From Sphingobium sp. HWE2-09 (lineage in GTDB: Bacteria > Pseudomonadota > Alphaproteobacteria > Sphingomonadales > Sphingomonadaceae): a stretch of DNA of 64,000 nt. Positions 1 through 9,101 of the stretch are shown here, piece after piece. Below the pieces are notes generated by a model that saw only the letters and a program-made list of their open reading frames with translations, was not told the DNA's origin and searched no databases. Each line of letters starts with the position of its first letter. Position 1 is the first letter of the stretch. The translations under genes and the position numbers were made by a program. Location: NCBI RefSeq assembly GCF_035989265.1, contig NZ_JAYKZX010000001.1:496001-560000 (forward strand), written 5' to 3'.

Positions 1-1230
1 GTCCTCGACTTTACCGGGCTCTCGCAGAAGAACGGTGCTGTGGTCAGCCAGATCAAGCTCGCGCCCGCGGGCGAGCCCATTCACGCTACGCGGATCGGCG
101 ACGGCACGGCAGATCTGATGATCGCAGCGGATAATCTCGTCGCGGTCATGCCAGAAGGACAGCTGAAGTTTTCGGCGGGGCGCACTTCGGTCATCGTAAA
201 TGGCGACGAGGCACCGACCTCCGATGGCGTGATGGATCGCGATATGACGCTGCCTACCGCAACAATTTTGAAAAAGCTTGTAAGCGAGGCGAAGAGCGGC
301 GGCGGATTCAGCCTCAGGTCCACGAGTATCGCAGAGGGTCTCTTTGGCGACGCGGTTGCGGCCAATGTGCTGTTGCTCGGATTCGCTTGGCAAAAAGGGC
401 TCATTCCCCTTTCGCTCGAGGCAATTCACGGTGCGATCAGGGCCGGTGTGCAGGTCAAGCTCAATGAGCGCGCGTTCGCATGGGGGCGGCTCGCAGCCAT
501 CGATCTGGCTGAGGTCGAACGTCTCGCGCGTCTCGAACCGACCACAAAACCTGCAGAGTCGACAATCGAGCTGATCGACCGTCGGACAACCGACCTGATC
601 GACTATCAAAACGAGGCTTACGCCGACCGCTACCGAACCCTCTTGGGCCGGCTGTCCTCGGCGGCGGCAAATCTCGGCGCCGATGGCGAAAAGCTTGTCC
701 GCACGGTCGCTTTGCAGGCCTACCGCGTCATGGCATTCAAGGACGAATATGAAGTCGCCAGGCTCTATTCCGAACCCGCCTTCATGGCGACATTGTCCGC
801 GCAGTTCGAGCGGACTGGAAAGATTGCCGTATGGCTGGCCCCGCCAATGCTGTCCCGAATGGATCCGAAGACAGGCCGTCCGGCCAAACGTAAATTTGGG
901 CCTTGGGTATTCACTCTCTTCAGGCTACTGAGCCGGATGAAAGGCCTGCGTGGCGGCTGGGCGGATCCCTTCGGCTACACTTCGGAGCGCCGTATCGAAC
1001 GCGAGCTGCGAGATTATTATCTGGCTTCCATGAACAGGGTAGCCGGCGAACTGGACGTCACCCGATTAAAAGCGGCCCAAGCCCTGGCCGAGTTGCCCGC
1101 ATCCGTCCGGGGCTTTGGTCCGGTCAAAGAAGCTGCGCTGGACGCGATGCTGCAACGCCGGACAGTCCTTGAAGCGGAATATGAGGCTCTATCGCAGATC
1201 GACGGCGTGCGTTTGGCCAAGCAGGCATAG
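1..1230 (+). CDS. Indolepyruvate ferredoxin oxidoreductase, C-terminal part (5' end outside window)
   Basis: The reading frame is open from the first base and ends at a TAG, so this is the 3' end of a longer gene; the ATG at 40 is internal. The visible 409 residues match the C-terminal region (DUF6537-type) of the large fused indolepyruvate:ferredoxin oxidoreductases of proteobacteria, including the stretch KFGPWVFTLFRLL near residue 300. The whole enzyme oxidatively decarboxylates aryl-pyruvates to aryl-acetyl-CoA with TPP and Fe-S centres in the cytoplasm; those domains would lie upstream and are not visible here. Its neighbour, an enoyl-CoA hydratase, converges from the other strand after 77 bases. 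Family assignment is by recognition of the C-terminal pattern. Confidence 0.8.
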   Translation, partial: VLDFTGLSQKNGAVVSQIKLAPAGEPIHATRIGDGTADLMIAADNLVAVMPEGQLKFSAGRTSVIVNGDEAPTSDGVMDRDMTLPTATILKKLVSEAKSGGGFSLRSTSIAEGLFGDAVAANVLLLGFAWQKGLIPLSLEAIHGAIRAGVQVKLNERAFAWGRLAAIDLAEVERLARLEPTTKPAESTIELIDRRTTDLIDYQNEAYADRYRTLLGRLSSAAANLGADGEKLVRTVALQAYRVMAFKDEYEVARLYSEPAFMATLSAQFERTGKIAVWLAPPMLSRMDPKTGRPAKRKFGPWVFTLFRLLSRMKGLRGGWADPFGYTSERRIERELRDYYLASMNRVAGELDVTRLKAAQALAELPASVRGFGPVKEAALDAMLQRRTVLEAEYEALSQIDGVRLAKQA

Positions 1231-1307
1231 GAAGTGTATCGCCCGCCCGCATACCGAAACAGACATGGCGGGCCGGGCGACACCTCTTCCGGTTTGACGC
1301 GAGGCGA

Positions 1308-2099
1308 TCAGTGCCCGCTGAACACGGGCTTCCGTCGCTCATTGAAGGCGGCGATTCCTTCTGCGCGATCGTGGCTGCTCGCGTAGCTCCGGTTGATCGC
1401 TTGCTCAAGGTCGAGCGCCTGAGAAAGCGATACGTCAAAAGCGCTGTTTGCAAGATTCTTCATGTGCCGAAGGCCAAGCGGGCTTTTGACGGCGATCTTC
1501 CGAGCCAACTGCTCAACAGCAACGAGGAGCTCTTGATCCGGGACGACCTCGTTGATCAGCTGAGCGAATATGGGATCGCCGGCGCTAATGAGGTCGGCGG
1601 TGAAGAACAGATATTTTGCGCGCGTCAAACCGAGTTTTCTTGGGAGGCGTACAGACGCACCCGCACCAGGCAGCAGACCGAAATTGGCGTGTCCGTCCGA
1701 GATCTTCGCTGTCTCGGCGGCGATGACGAGATCACAGCTTAGCAGCAGTTCCAGCCCCCCACCGATCGCGAGCCCATTAACGGCCGCGATGACCGGCTTC
1801 GACAGGCATTCGATGCGAAGCATGAGGGCGTTGATGTCGTGCAGGAATGCCTCGATCGCTGCGTTTCTCTTGTCGCCAGCCGGAAGCGCGCTTACGAACT
1901 TAAGGTCGGCCCCGGCGCAAAAGGCCCGCCCCGCTCCCGTAATGATTACGCACCGGATGTCCGGATCGTGTTCGGCTCGAGCAAGCGCAGCGGTCATTTC
2001 CACGATCAGGGCGGCGTTCACTGCGTTCAACTCGTCCGGCCGATTCAACGTGATGGTCGCCCAGCCATTTTCTTTGGCAAAAAGAATTGTCTCATCCAT
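1308..2099 (-). CDS. Enoyl-CoA hydratase/isomerase family protein
   Basis: A 263-residue crotonase-fold protein of normal family length. It shows the oxyanion-hole segments AFCAGADLKF (about residues 60-69) and GLAIGGGLELLLSCD (about 109-123). The glutamate of GGGLEL is present, while the second catalytic position reads as GLLPGAGASVRLPRKLG, typical of hydratases with a reduced active site. Role: hydration or isomerisation of an acyl-CoA in the cytoplasm, probably in side-chain or ring-cleavage-product oxidation. Start: ATG preceded by GGAG at good spacing. It stands alone on the minus strand, converging on the oxidoreductase. The specific substrate cannot be read from sequence. Confidence 0.88.
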   Translation of the reverse strand: MDETILFAKENGWATITLNRPDELNAVNAALIVEMTAALARAEHDPDIRCVIITGAGRAFCAGADLKFVSALPAGDKRNAAIEAFLHDINALMLRIECLSKPVIAAVNGLAIGGGLELLLSCDLVIAAETAKISDGHANFGLLPGAGASVRLPRKLGLTRAKYLFFTADLISAGDPIFAQLINEVVPDQELLVAVEQLARKIAVKSPLGLRHMKNLANSAFDVSLSQALDLEQAINRSYASSHDRAEGIAAFNERRKPVFSGH

Positions 2100-2252
2100 G
2101 ATATTCTCCGTGACGGGCTACGCTGACCAAGCCCATTGCGAAAGCCCGAAGACAGCCGCGATTAGTGGAATCGCCAGACTGGGCGTGGGTCGCCACGAAG
2201 GTCCAATGCATTCCTGGAGATCAGCATTCCTGGCGAGCATGGGCCGCGGAAG

Positions 2253-2313
2253 CTGGCCGCTGGCCGCTGGCCGCTGACCGCTGCCCGCTGCCCGCTGCCC
2301 GCTGCCCGCTGCC
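2253..2313. repeat. Seven-base tandem repeat, about 8.7 copies
   Basis: The unit is CTGSCCG: three copies of CTGGCCG, one CTGACCG, four CTGCCCG and a partial copy. It lies in the 340-base gap between the enoyl-CoA hydratase and the first bicupin. The unit length is not a multiple of three and no gene spans it. The rest of the gap shows only the ribosome site of the bicupin. Confidence 0.95.
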
Positions 2314-2442
2314 AAGAGGCAAACGCATGCCCCGAACGCATGGAGTGCGATGACAATGAATTGGAGCAGATACCTCCATGAGGTTACGAGACACCAACCG
2401 CGCCCTGCGCGCTGCCGAGCAGCATCAGACAAAGGAATTCAT

Positions 2443-3321
2443 ATGACTGGAACAACTCGTGTCGTGATCGATGTAGATGCCATGGAATGGACGCCGTTCG
2501 GAATGGATGGGCTCGACATCAAGGTCCTGCGGATCAACGATAATTATAGTTATATCGACCTGTTTCGTGCCAAAGGCGGGATCATCGGTGGCGGCCATGT
2601 TCATATCGGTGAGGCCGAGATATATTTTCTCGAGGGTGAAGTCGAAACCATCGCCGGAGCCGCCGGCAAGGGCTATTGGGTGCACGAGCCCGCAGGGGCC
2701 ATGCATCGTGCGTCGAAGTCCTTTGTCGGAGAGCGCACGCTCGTTGAATCGATTTCGCTGAATCACGTCAACGGCCCGATCGCCATGCTCAATCCGGATG
2801 GCACCGCCGGCGCAATCATGTTCGGACAATCACTGAAGGCAGCAATAACCGGTGACAGTAAACGGCTGTCCGGCGCTGACCTGACGGAGGCCATGTACCG
2901 GGAGGACTATGATTCCGGTATTGTAGATACGGCCGCCTTGGATTGGGCGCCTTCCGCATATGATGGCGTGAGCATCAAAGTGATGAAGGTTTATGAACAT
3001 GGCCGCTTCACGGTTATCGTGAAGGCCGAGGACGGTGCAGTGATACCTATTCGGCGATATACGGCCCCAGCCGATTTCTTTATCTTATCGGGTTGCATTA
3101 AATTTGAGGATGGCGTCGAGGCTTCGTCCAACTTCTGGGTTTATGAACCGATGGGCGCTGCGGAAGGCGCCGTCACCCATATTGGCGAGACAGTCTATAT
3201 TGCGACTTTTTTGGGCGCCGCCATTGATCTAGCCGCCGACGGCAGTGTCGAACGCGTCGTTGACGGCGATGCTATCCAACGCCTGTGGGATGAGGCAGCC
3301 CTGCAGCCTGACCGCCAATAA
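2443..3321 (+). CDS. Bicupin protein, paralogue 1
   Basis: A 292-residue protein made of two cupin halves (about residues 10-120 and 170-280). The N half keeps a metal-site pattern: His52-x-His54, Glu59 and His88 (in AMHRA). In the C half the first motif has become RRYTAP, so that half probably binds no metal. Small cupins of this kind include 2,4'-dihydroxyacetophenone-type dioxygenases and acetylacetone-cleaving enzymes; a ring- or C-C-cleaving oxygenase is a guess. Start chosen at 2443 because AAAGGA lies five bases upstream; the frame is open further up without a ribosome site. A clear paralogue sits at 11953. Downstream on the other strand is a TonB receptor locus. Confidence 0.8.
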   Translation: MTGTTRVVIDVDAMEWTPFGMDGLDIKVLRINDNYSYIDLFRAKGGIIGGGHVHIGEAEIYFLEGEVETIAGAAGKGYWVHEPAGAMHRASKSFVGERTLVESISLNHVNGPIAMLNPDGTAGAIMFGQSLKAAITGDSKRLSGADLTEAMYREDYDSGIVDTAALDWAPSAYDGVSIKVMKVYEHGRFTVIVKAEDGAVIPIRRYTAPADFFILSGCIKFEDGVEASSNFWVYEPMGAAEGAVTHIGETVYIATFLGAAIDLAADGSVERVVDGDAIQRLWDEAALQPDRQ

Positions 3322-3511
3322 GCCGATGCGCAGCTCAGGCATTATGAGCTGCTATTATGTACTGATGCGCAGATGCCAGCCCATCAGTACATGTTCCTCT
3401 CAAGATACAGCAGTCGATTGCTGCGGCCTTTCACGGCCGCTGCGGCCTCGTTCAATTCTTCGGGCAGCCCCGCGTCAAATTGGGCGAGCGGCACTGTACA
3501 AACGCAGTCGC

Positions 3512-4066
3512 TCAAGAGCGAATTATGCCCTTTTTTCGGGCCAAGCCTGAAATCCAAAGAGCAAGGACGGCAATCCCGGTTATGAAAATGGGCTTCGGCA
3601 ACGCCGCCGCTGGTCCTTTGAGCTCCAGCAAGCCTCCGAAGAATAGGGCATATGCGAACTGCACCACAAAGCCCGTCAGGGAGATAAGGAACAGCGGATG
3701 GGATAGCCGCGAGCGCATCAGAAGGGCCAGCGCCCCGAGAAAGCCGCCTCCTACGGCCATCGCAGAAAAAAGGTCGACCCAGCGCGGCAACGTCTGGAAG
3801 AGCGCTTGCTGTTCAACGCTCGCCTCATCCACAGCTGCTATGCGAAAGCGGATCTGCAAATAACAAAGATAACAACCAAGAAGATTCCATAATGCGAGGG
3901 CCGTAGATACACCGGTATACCACAGTGGATGCAGCAAGCCAGGACTGCGGAGCGCTCGTCGCTGGACATATTGTTGTCCCGATAAGCTGAATGCGCGACT
4001 TGATAGATGAGACACGGTCCCTGTGCCGATGCCGACAGGGTTTCCCACCGGCATCGCGTCAGCCAT
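3512..4066 (-). CDS. Small inner-membrane protein, four predicted TM helices
   Basis: A 184-residue protein with about four hydrophobic segments (near residues 50-70, 97-117, 124-145 and 155-175) and a basic C-terminus (ARKKG). It has no recognisable catalytic motif. Its ATG overlaps the TGA of the TonB receptor pseudogene upstream (TGATG), so it was built as the translationally coupled partner of that receptor. Proteins of this look are often found beside sphingomonad TonB receptors; a role in the uptake system is inference only. If the receptor is dead, expression of this gene may be lowered too. Confidence 0.65.
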   Translation of the reverse strand: MADAMPVGNPVGIGTGTVSHLSSRAFSLSGQQYVQRRALRSPGLLHPLWYTGVSTALALWNLLGCYLCYLQIRFRIAAVDEASVEQQALFQTLPRWVDLFSAMAVGGGFLGALALLMRSRLSHPLFLISLTGFVVQFAYALFFGGLLELKGPAAALPKPIFITGIAVLALWISGLARKKGIIRS

Positions 4067-6320
4067 CAGAACTTAAAGCCGGCCGAAATTCCGTAGGTCG
4101 TTGGATCACTCGGCGCGATGAGCAGGAGCGCACCCGATGTGGTTAGCGCTGTGACGCGGATCGTGTTCTCGATATTCCGCACGAATCCCTGCATGGAAAA
4201 GCTGCCGTCGGGAAGGCTATATTTCACCGACAGGTCTGTCGTGGTATAACTTGGCGTCCGATATTGGCGGCCAAATGCCGGCGCGAGAATGAAATATTCT
4301 GAACTCATTCGGGTGCGCGCCGTCAACGCCAGATCGCCGATATTTCCTAAGGGTAATGTGTAGGTGTAGCTGGCTGAGACCACGTAGCGTGGCGCCCGGT
4401 CGAGAGCGCCCACGAAAATCGGGTGCCGTCCCAACGCCCAGGGGGAAATAGGAAGTGTAGGTGGCGTCGAGATAGCTTATCGATGCATCAATGCGGTTGC
4501 GCGGCGAAGGACGGATGACCGTCTTGAGTTCGAAGCCCCTAATACGCGCCTGAGCGGCATTGGTGACCTGCTGCTGCGGCAAGGGCGGCGTGCCGACAAA
4601 TATTGTCGAACTGACATGAAGGTTCTTGTAATCGTACAGGAAGGCGCTCGCATTTACCCGAATGCGATCATCAAGGAATTGGTCTTCAGACCAACTTCAT
4701 AGGAGGTCAGTGTCTCGGGCTCATAATAAAGCGCGCTGGGAGCCAGCGGGGCAAGACACCCGGGAGCGCCAGCGTCACACCCATTGTTGCCCCCCCCCGA
4801 TTTATATCCTGTCGATATGCTGGCGTAGAGTAGTGATCGGCTGTTGAGGTCGTAGTCGGCCACGGCGCGCCAGGTCAGTTTGTTCGAGCTGGTGCGCGCA
4901 TCATTCGCCGATGCGATGTCGGTAGCTGAATTGAAGATCGGTGCCTGTTGCCGGGTAGTTGTGCCAACGCGCGATTTTCTGTCGTCCGTATAGCGCGCGC
5001 CGATCGTCAGGCGGAGCGCTTCCAGCGGGCTGTAAGTGGCCTCGCCGAAAATGCCGATCGACAGGGATTTGGTGGGATTGTCGACAAAACCTGCAAAGGG
5101 CACGCCCGGGAGCAAATTGAGGAAAGCGGCCGTCAATTTCGTCTTTTCCAGGAAGAAATAGCTACCCGTCTGGAAGCGGAATGGACCCCCTTCGTTGTAA
5201 GCCAGCCATAATTCCTGGGACAGTTGCCGGTAATGGCCACGGCGGACGGACTCGGCTGACCGGCCGGCAAAGGCGGCGGTGAGCGCATCTTCTCTGAACC
5301 CGCGATACGAGCCCAGATAGGTCATTGCGATCGGGCCTGTTTGCCAGTTCAGTTCTCCATTGACGCCCGATCGAGGTTGTCCGTCCGAAAGTCGCTGGGT
5401 ACCGCGAAATTGACGCGCCGCAACGTGCTCGAGGAGGCAGAGCTCCCGGTGTAAAGCGGGTCGGTATAGCTTGGCGCTCCCGCGGGCAGCGGAGCATAAA
5501 AGGCGTCGTCTCGCAGGCGGGAGCCAAAGTCGTTGCCTTTAATTGCGCTGTAATCCGTTCGAAGGAGCACCGTCAGATCGTGGCTAAGCGTAAACAACGC
5601 CTGCGCGCGCACCGATCTGTTATCCTTGAACGGACCGATATCGCGTTTCTGCCCTACGTTCTGAATGAAGTAGCTGTCCCGGTAGTCGTAAGAGCCAGCG
5701 AAACGCACCGCGAGAAAATCACTAACCGGAAAATTGACCGCACCCCTGCCTTGCCGCGTGTCATAAGTCCCTATCGTAACGTCCGCAGACATCTCGAACG
5801 TGTCGCCGGGCTTCTTCGTGATCACGTTGATCACGCCTGCGGTCGAGTTACGTCCATATAGGGTGCCTTGGGGGCCGCGCAGAATTTCGACGCGCTCCAC
5901 ATCGTAGAAGCTGATTTCCTGGGCCTGCGGACGCGCAATATAGATGCCGGTGACCAGGAAGGCCGCAGCCGGATCGCCTTTTGCAGTGTTGTCGCTGCTT
6001 GATACGCCGCGGATCGTTATCTGAAGGCCATTGTTGCGAACGATGGACAGGCTAAGCGTCTGTTCTTCCAGCCGCAGAGGATTAGTTACGCCGCTTTCGC
6101 TAAGCTCTTGCCCGCTGACAGCGCCAAGAGCGATCGGCGTTTTGGAGGCCAGCGACGACACACGCTGCGCCGTCACGACTATATCGCCGTCGTCAGGCCG
6201 GGTATCCTCGCTGTTCTGCTTATCGATCCCGGCGGGGCCGAAGACCTTGCCGTGCAAAGACCCAGATGCTGATGTCGCAAGCAGGGACGCCGCTAAATAT
6301 TTTATCGAACGCGATATCAT
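4066..6320 (-). pseudogene. TonB-dependent outer-membrane receptor, three frameshifts
   Basis: Read across three frames, this is a full-length receptor of about 750 residues. It has a signal peptide, TonB-box region DIVVTAQR, plug with VERVEILRGPQGTLYGRNSTAGVINV, and a beta-barrel ending in ...GISAGFKF with a terminal Phe. Single-base frame changes occur near 5355 (DRA to VNGELNW), near 4680 (GLKT to FLDDRIRVN) and near 4435 (PLGVG to RHPIFVGAL). Protein similarity continues straight across each one. Start at 6320: ATG with GGAGG five bases upstream. Function when intact: active uptake of a bulky substrate across the outer membrane. Decay or sequence errors cannot be told apart here. A second, intact receptor follows upstream on the same strand. 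Confidence 0.85.
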
Positions 6321-6524
6321 GGTCCCTCCGGTTGTCTGTCGTCTGCTGTTTACTGGCACGTCGTCCAAGGGCGGAGATCGCCAGCGCGCGTAGCTTCTGC
6401 TGCGGACAACAGACCGCGATCCTCGATCGTCGAAGCCTGGCAGTGGATTGCTTATCGGGACTTATGCGGTCGTTGCGTCCCGCCAGGTCAGGCCCGGCGG
6501 GACGCGTGCTCCGTGATGCTGAGT

Positions 6525-8801
6525 TTAGTAAGCAACCGACAGGGATAAGCTGAACATTTGGGGCCGGTTCGGAATCGCCCAAACTGGCGTGGCGACACCT
6601 GGTAGCCCCACGGGTCGCCTGTCGGTTGAAGCCACCAGTGCTCGCTTGTTGAAGACGTTGTCGATTCGGGCCTGCGCGGTCACCGACCCGAAGTTCACGC
6701 CCGCACGCAGATCAACCGTTGTGATGCTGTCGAGGAGCAAGTTATTGTTGGCAGGGTCTGCGGCGAAGGACGTCGGGTTTTTCGACTGATAGCGTAGCGA
6801 CGCACCGACAGTGCCCTTTACCTCGTCCGAGAGCGGAAAGTCATAGTCCGCAGTCGACGATGCCGTCCAACGTGGCGTCAGCGGAAACCGATCTCCCGAG
6901 AAGGCAAAGATCGATGCCGATACTGCGGGATCCACCCGCTTCAGCCTCGCATTGGTATAACCACTGGTGAAGCTTAAACGGAGGCCGTCAAGCGGCCGCG
7001 CCGAAAGCTCAAACTCGAGGCCGTCAATGTCCGCGCTGCCGCCGTTAGTCTGATATTGCAGTCCGTTGGCCAAGCCTTGCAGCTGCACATTTTTCCAGTC
7101 GACGTGGAACACGGTCGCCGCCACATCGACCTTATTGTCGAGCACGCTGGCCTTGATACCGGCCTCATAGTTCCAGACCGTATCAGGATTGATCGTTTTG
7201 GGAATAGAGGCCGGCGGACTCGCGGTTGTGAGCGGGCCACCGGGTCGATATCCGCTCGCCGCGCGGATATAGGCACTGATCTTCTGGGTAGGCCTCCAGC
7301 GCAAGGTAGCAAGGTACGTCGCGACATTATCGGAGAAGTGGAAGGAGTCTGTCTTTGGCGTTTGCAGGCCCGCAAGAAGACCGACCCTTGTAGAGGTAAT
7401 ATCCTGTGAATTGTGGCTGTAACGGATGCCGCCCTGCGCATCCAAGTTATCCGTAAAATAGAAGGTGACATTGCCGTAAGCAGCATATTCTTTGTAGAGA
7501 TCTAGCGTCCGCTGCGCGATCAAACCCACGGCATAAGGGACTGGAAGCGGCTGGCCGGTAAGCTTGTTTGCGAGTGCGATCGTTGGTCGAAAATCGAGAT
7601 CATCGTGAGAATAGAAGCCGCCCACGATAAATTCGAACGATCCGATCCGCTCGGATACGAGTTGACTATCTGCCGTCCATTTTTTTAGATCACTAAAGAA
7701 TTTGGCAGGAACGCCGGTATTTGCCGGAAGAGGAACTCCAAGCCTTGGTAAAATTGGAACATACACACCAGTATAATCGATATCGAGATTGGTATGCTGT
7801 TTCACGTAACTCACATTAGTGACAGACGTGACGCCGCCCAGATCATAATCGACCGTGCCACTAGCGATTTTGTAGTTGGTCCGGTTCCCTGGCTCATAGT
7901 AGCTATTATATTTATCTCGTCCATAGATTGGCGTAGTCGAGTTCGTGAGGTTGTCTTGCTGGGTGTAGCCATCTGCAATGACCTTTTGATACAGCCCCCA
8001 AAGGCTGATCTTGAGTTCAGGTGTGGGAGTCGCCAAGAGCGCTGCGCGCACACCATAAGCCTCACCTGTGTTGGCGTTTTTCTTTCCGGTACCCACATTG
8101 TCCGTCCAGCCGGCCTTGTTGGCGTAGCTTCCGGTAATGCGTAGCGCGAGCTTGTCGGCAACAAGCGGCGCATTGATCGAATTCTTGATCAAGTAACCCA
8201 TGTTGCCACCATGGATCGCATTCACCTCACCGCGCGCGTTACCGCTGAATTCGGTGCTATCCGGCTCCACTGAAATCACACGGACAAGCCCTCCGATGTT
8301 GTTGGCGCCATAAAGCGTGCCTTGGGGCCCCTTAAGTACCTCGATGCGCGCAACATCGGTAAGATCGACATCAGGGTTGACGAAGGCACCAGATCCTGAA
8401 AACGCGCTCGTCGTCGTGCCCGCCTCGTCAAGATAAAAGGCCGCAGTCGCCGTGTTTTGCTGCGGGCCGGTATTCATTCCGCGCAGGATGACGGCGCCAA
8501 AGCCTGCCGTCCCGTTATCACGCTGTGAAAAGCCTGGAACAAAAGCCTGATAGTCCCGCATCGATGCGATACCCAGCGCTTCGAGTTTCTCGCTTGTCAC
8601 AGCCGTAATCGCTGCGGGCACATCGCGCAGCTTCTGGTCGCGCTTCGACGCGGTCACAACAATGTCGCCGCCCGAATTGTCATCGGTCGCAGCGGGATCA
8701 CCCGGCGAAGCACTCGGAACCTCGGCCGCTAAGTGGGCCGCCCCTGTCAAGCAGAAAGAAAACGCCGAAGCAAGCAACGTTAGTTTTATTTCTCGTTTCA
8801 T
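6525..8801 (-). CDS. TonB-dependent receptor, intact
   Basis: A 758-residue outer-membrane receptor, normal for the family. It has a cleavable signal peptide (residues 1-26, ending near AHLAAE), the TonB-box-like DIVVTASKR, a plug containing DVARIEVLKGPQGTLYGANNIGGLV (about 155-180), and a barrel ending FSLSLSVAY with an aromatic C-terminus. It works with TonB-ExbB-ExbD to import a specific substrate; nothing shows a siderophore or B12 specificity, and the catabolic surroundings suggest an organic substrate. The start ATG is preceded by GGGGG at good spacing. A strikingly AT-rich promoter region lies upstream, and the frameshifted receptor lies downstream. Confidence 0.92.
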   Translation of the reverse strand: MKREIKLTLLASAFSFCLTGAAHLAAEVPSASPGDPAATDDNSGGDIVVTASKRDQKLRDVPAAITAVTSEKLEALGIASMRDYQAFVPGFSQRDNGTAGFGAVILRGMNTGPQQNTATAAFYLDEAGTTTSAFSGSGAFVNPDVDLTDVARIEVLKGPQGTLYGANNIGGLVRVISVEPDSTEFSGNARGEVNAIHGGNMGYLIKNSINAPLVADKLALRITGSYANKAGWTDNVGTGKKNANTGEAYGVRAALLATPTPELKISLWGLYQKVIADGYTQQDNLTNSTTPIYGRDKYNSYYEPGNRTNYKIASGTVDYDLGGVTSVTNVSYVKQHTNLDIDYTGVYVPILPRLGVPLPANTGVPAKFFSDLKKWTADSQLVSERIGSFEFIVGGFYSHDDLDFRPTIALANKLTGQPLPVPYAVGLIAQRTLDLYKEYAAYGNVTFYFTDNLDAQGGIRYSHNSQDITSTRVGLLAGLQTPKTDSFHFSDNVATYLATLRWRPTQKISAYIRAASGYRPGGPLTTASPPASIPKTINPDTVWNYEAGIKASVLDNKVDVAATVFHVDWKNVQLQGLANGLQYQTNGGSADIDGLEFELSARPLDGLRLSFTSGYTNARLKRVDPAVSASIFAFSGDRFPLTPRWTASSTADYDFPLSDEVKGTVGASLRYQSKNPTSFAADPANNNLLLDSITTVDLRAGVNFGSVTAQARIDNVFNKRALVASTDRRPVGLPGVATPVWAIPNRPQMFSLSLSVAY

Positions 8802-9101
8802 AATTCCCCCTTCTAATATATTGAACTGTTAAGGCTTATTGCTACTTATAACAGTAAATATTGATTTTACGATTAATTAACCATCAACACTTTCAAATGT
8901 AACATCTTTAAATAGAATGTGATACTCGAACTCATTTTCTTATAACATTGCCAACCGAGAAATATTAAGCTGCGCTCAAGTCAAAAACTAATCCAATGCT
9001 TCTTCGTAATACCCCATTCGTCGTAGGAATGTGGGGCACTGCATCGCCGTAGGAGCATATCGCGGCGGCTGCCAAGACAGCCCGCCGAAAGCCGCTGGTC
9101 G
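8802..9101. promoter_or_regulatory. AT-rich control region upstream of the intact TonB receptor
   Basis: About 180 bases (8805-8985) are much richer in A and T than their surroundings. A dyad with arms ACTGTTA (8825-8831) and TAACAGT (8849-8855) lies just upstream of the receptor gene and could be an operator. The part from 8990 to the IS end shows no gene I recognise. Confidence 0.5.

Noticed and set aside
2253..2313. CRISPR-like array
   Set aside because: The unit is only seven bases with no spacers; a simple tandem repeat.
4066..6320. Programmed frameshifting in the TonB receptor
   Set aside because: Three separate shifts without slippery heptamers at the positions; decay or sequence error is simpler. 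The nine-C run at 4790-4798 is in frame and is not one of the lesions.
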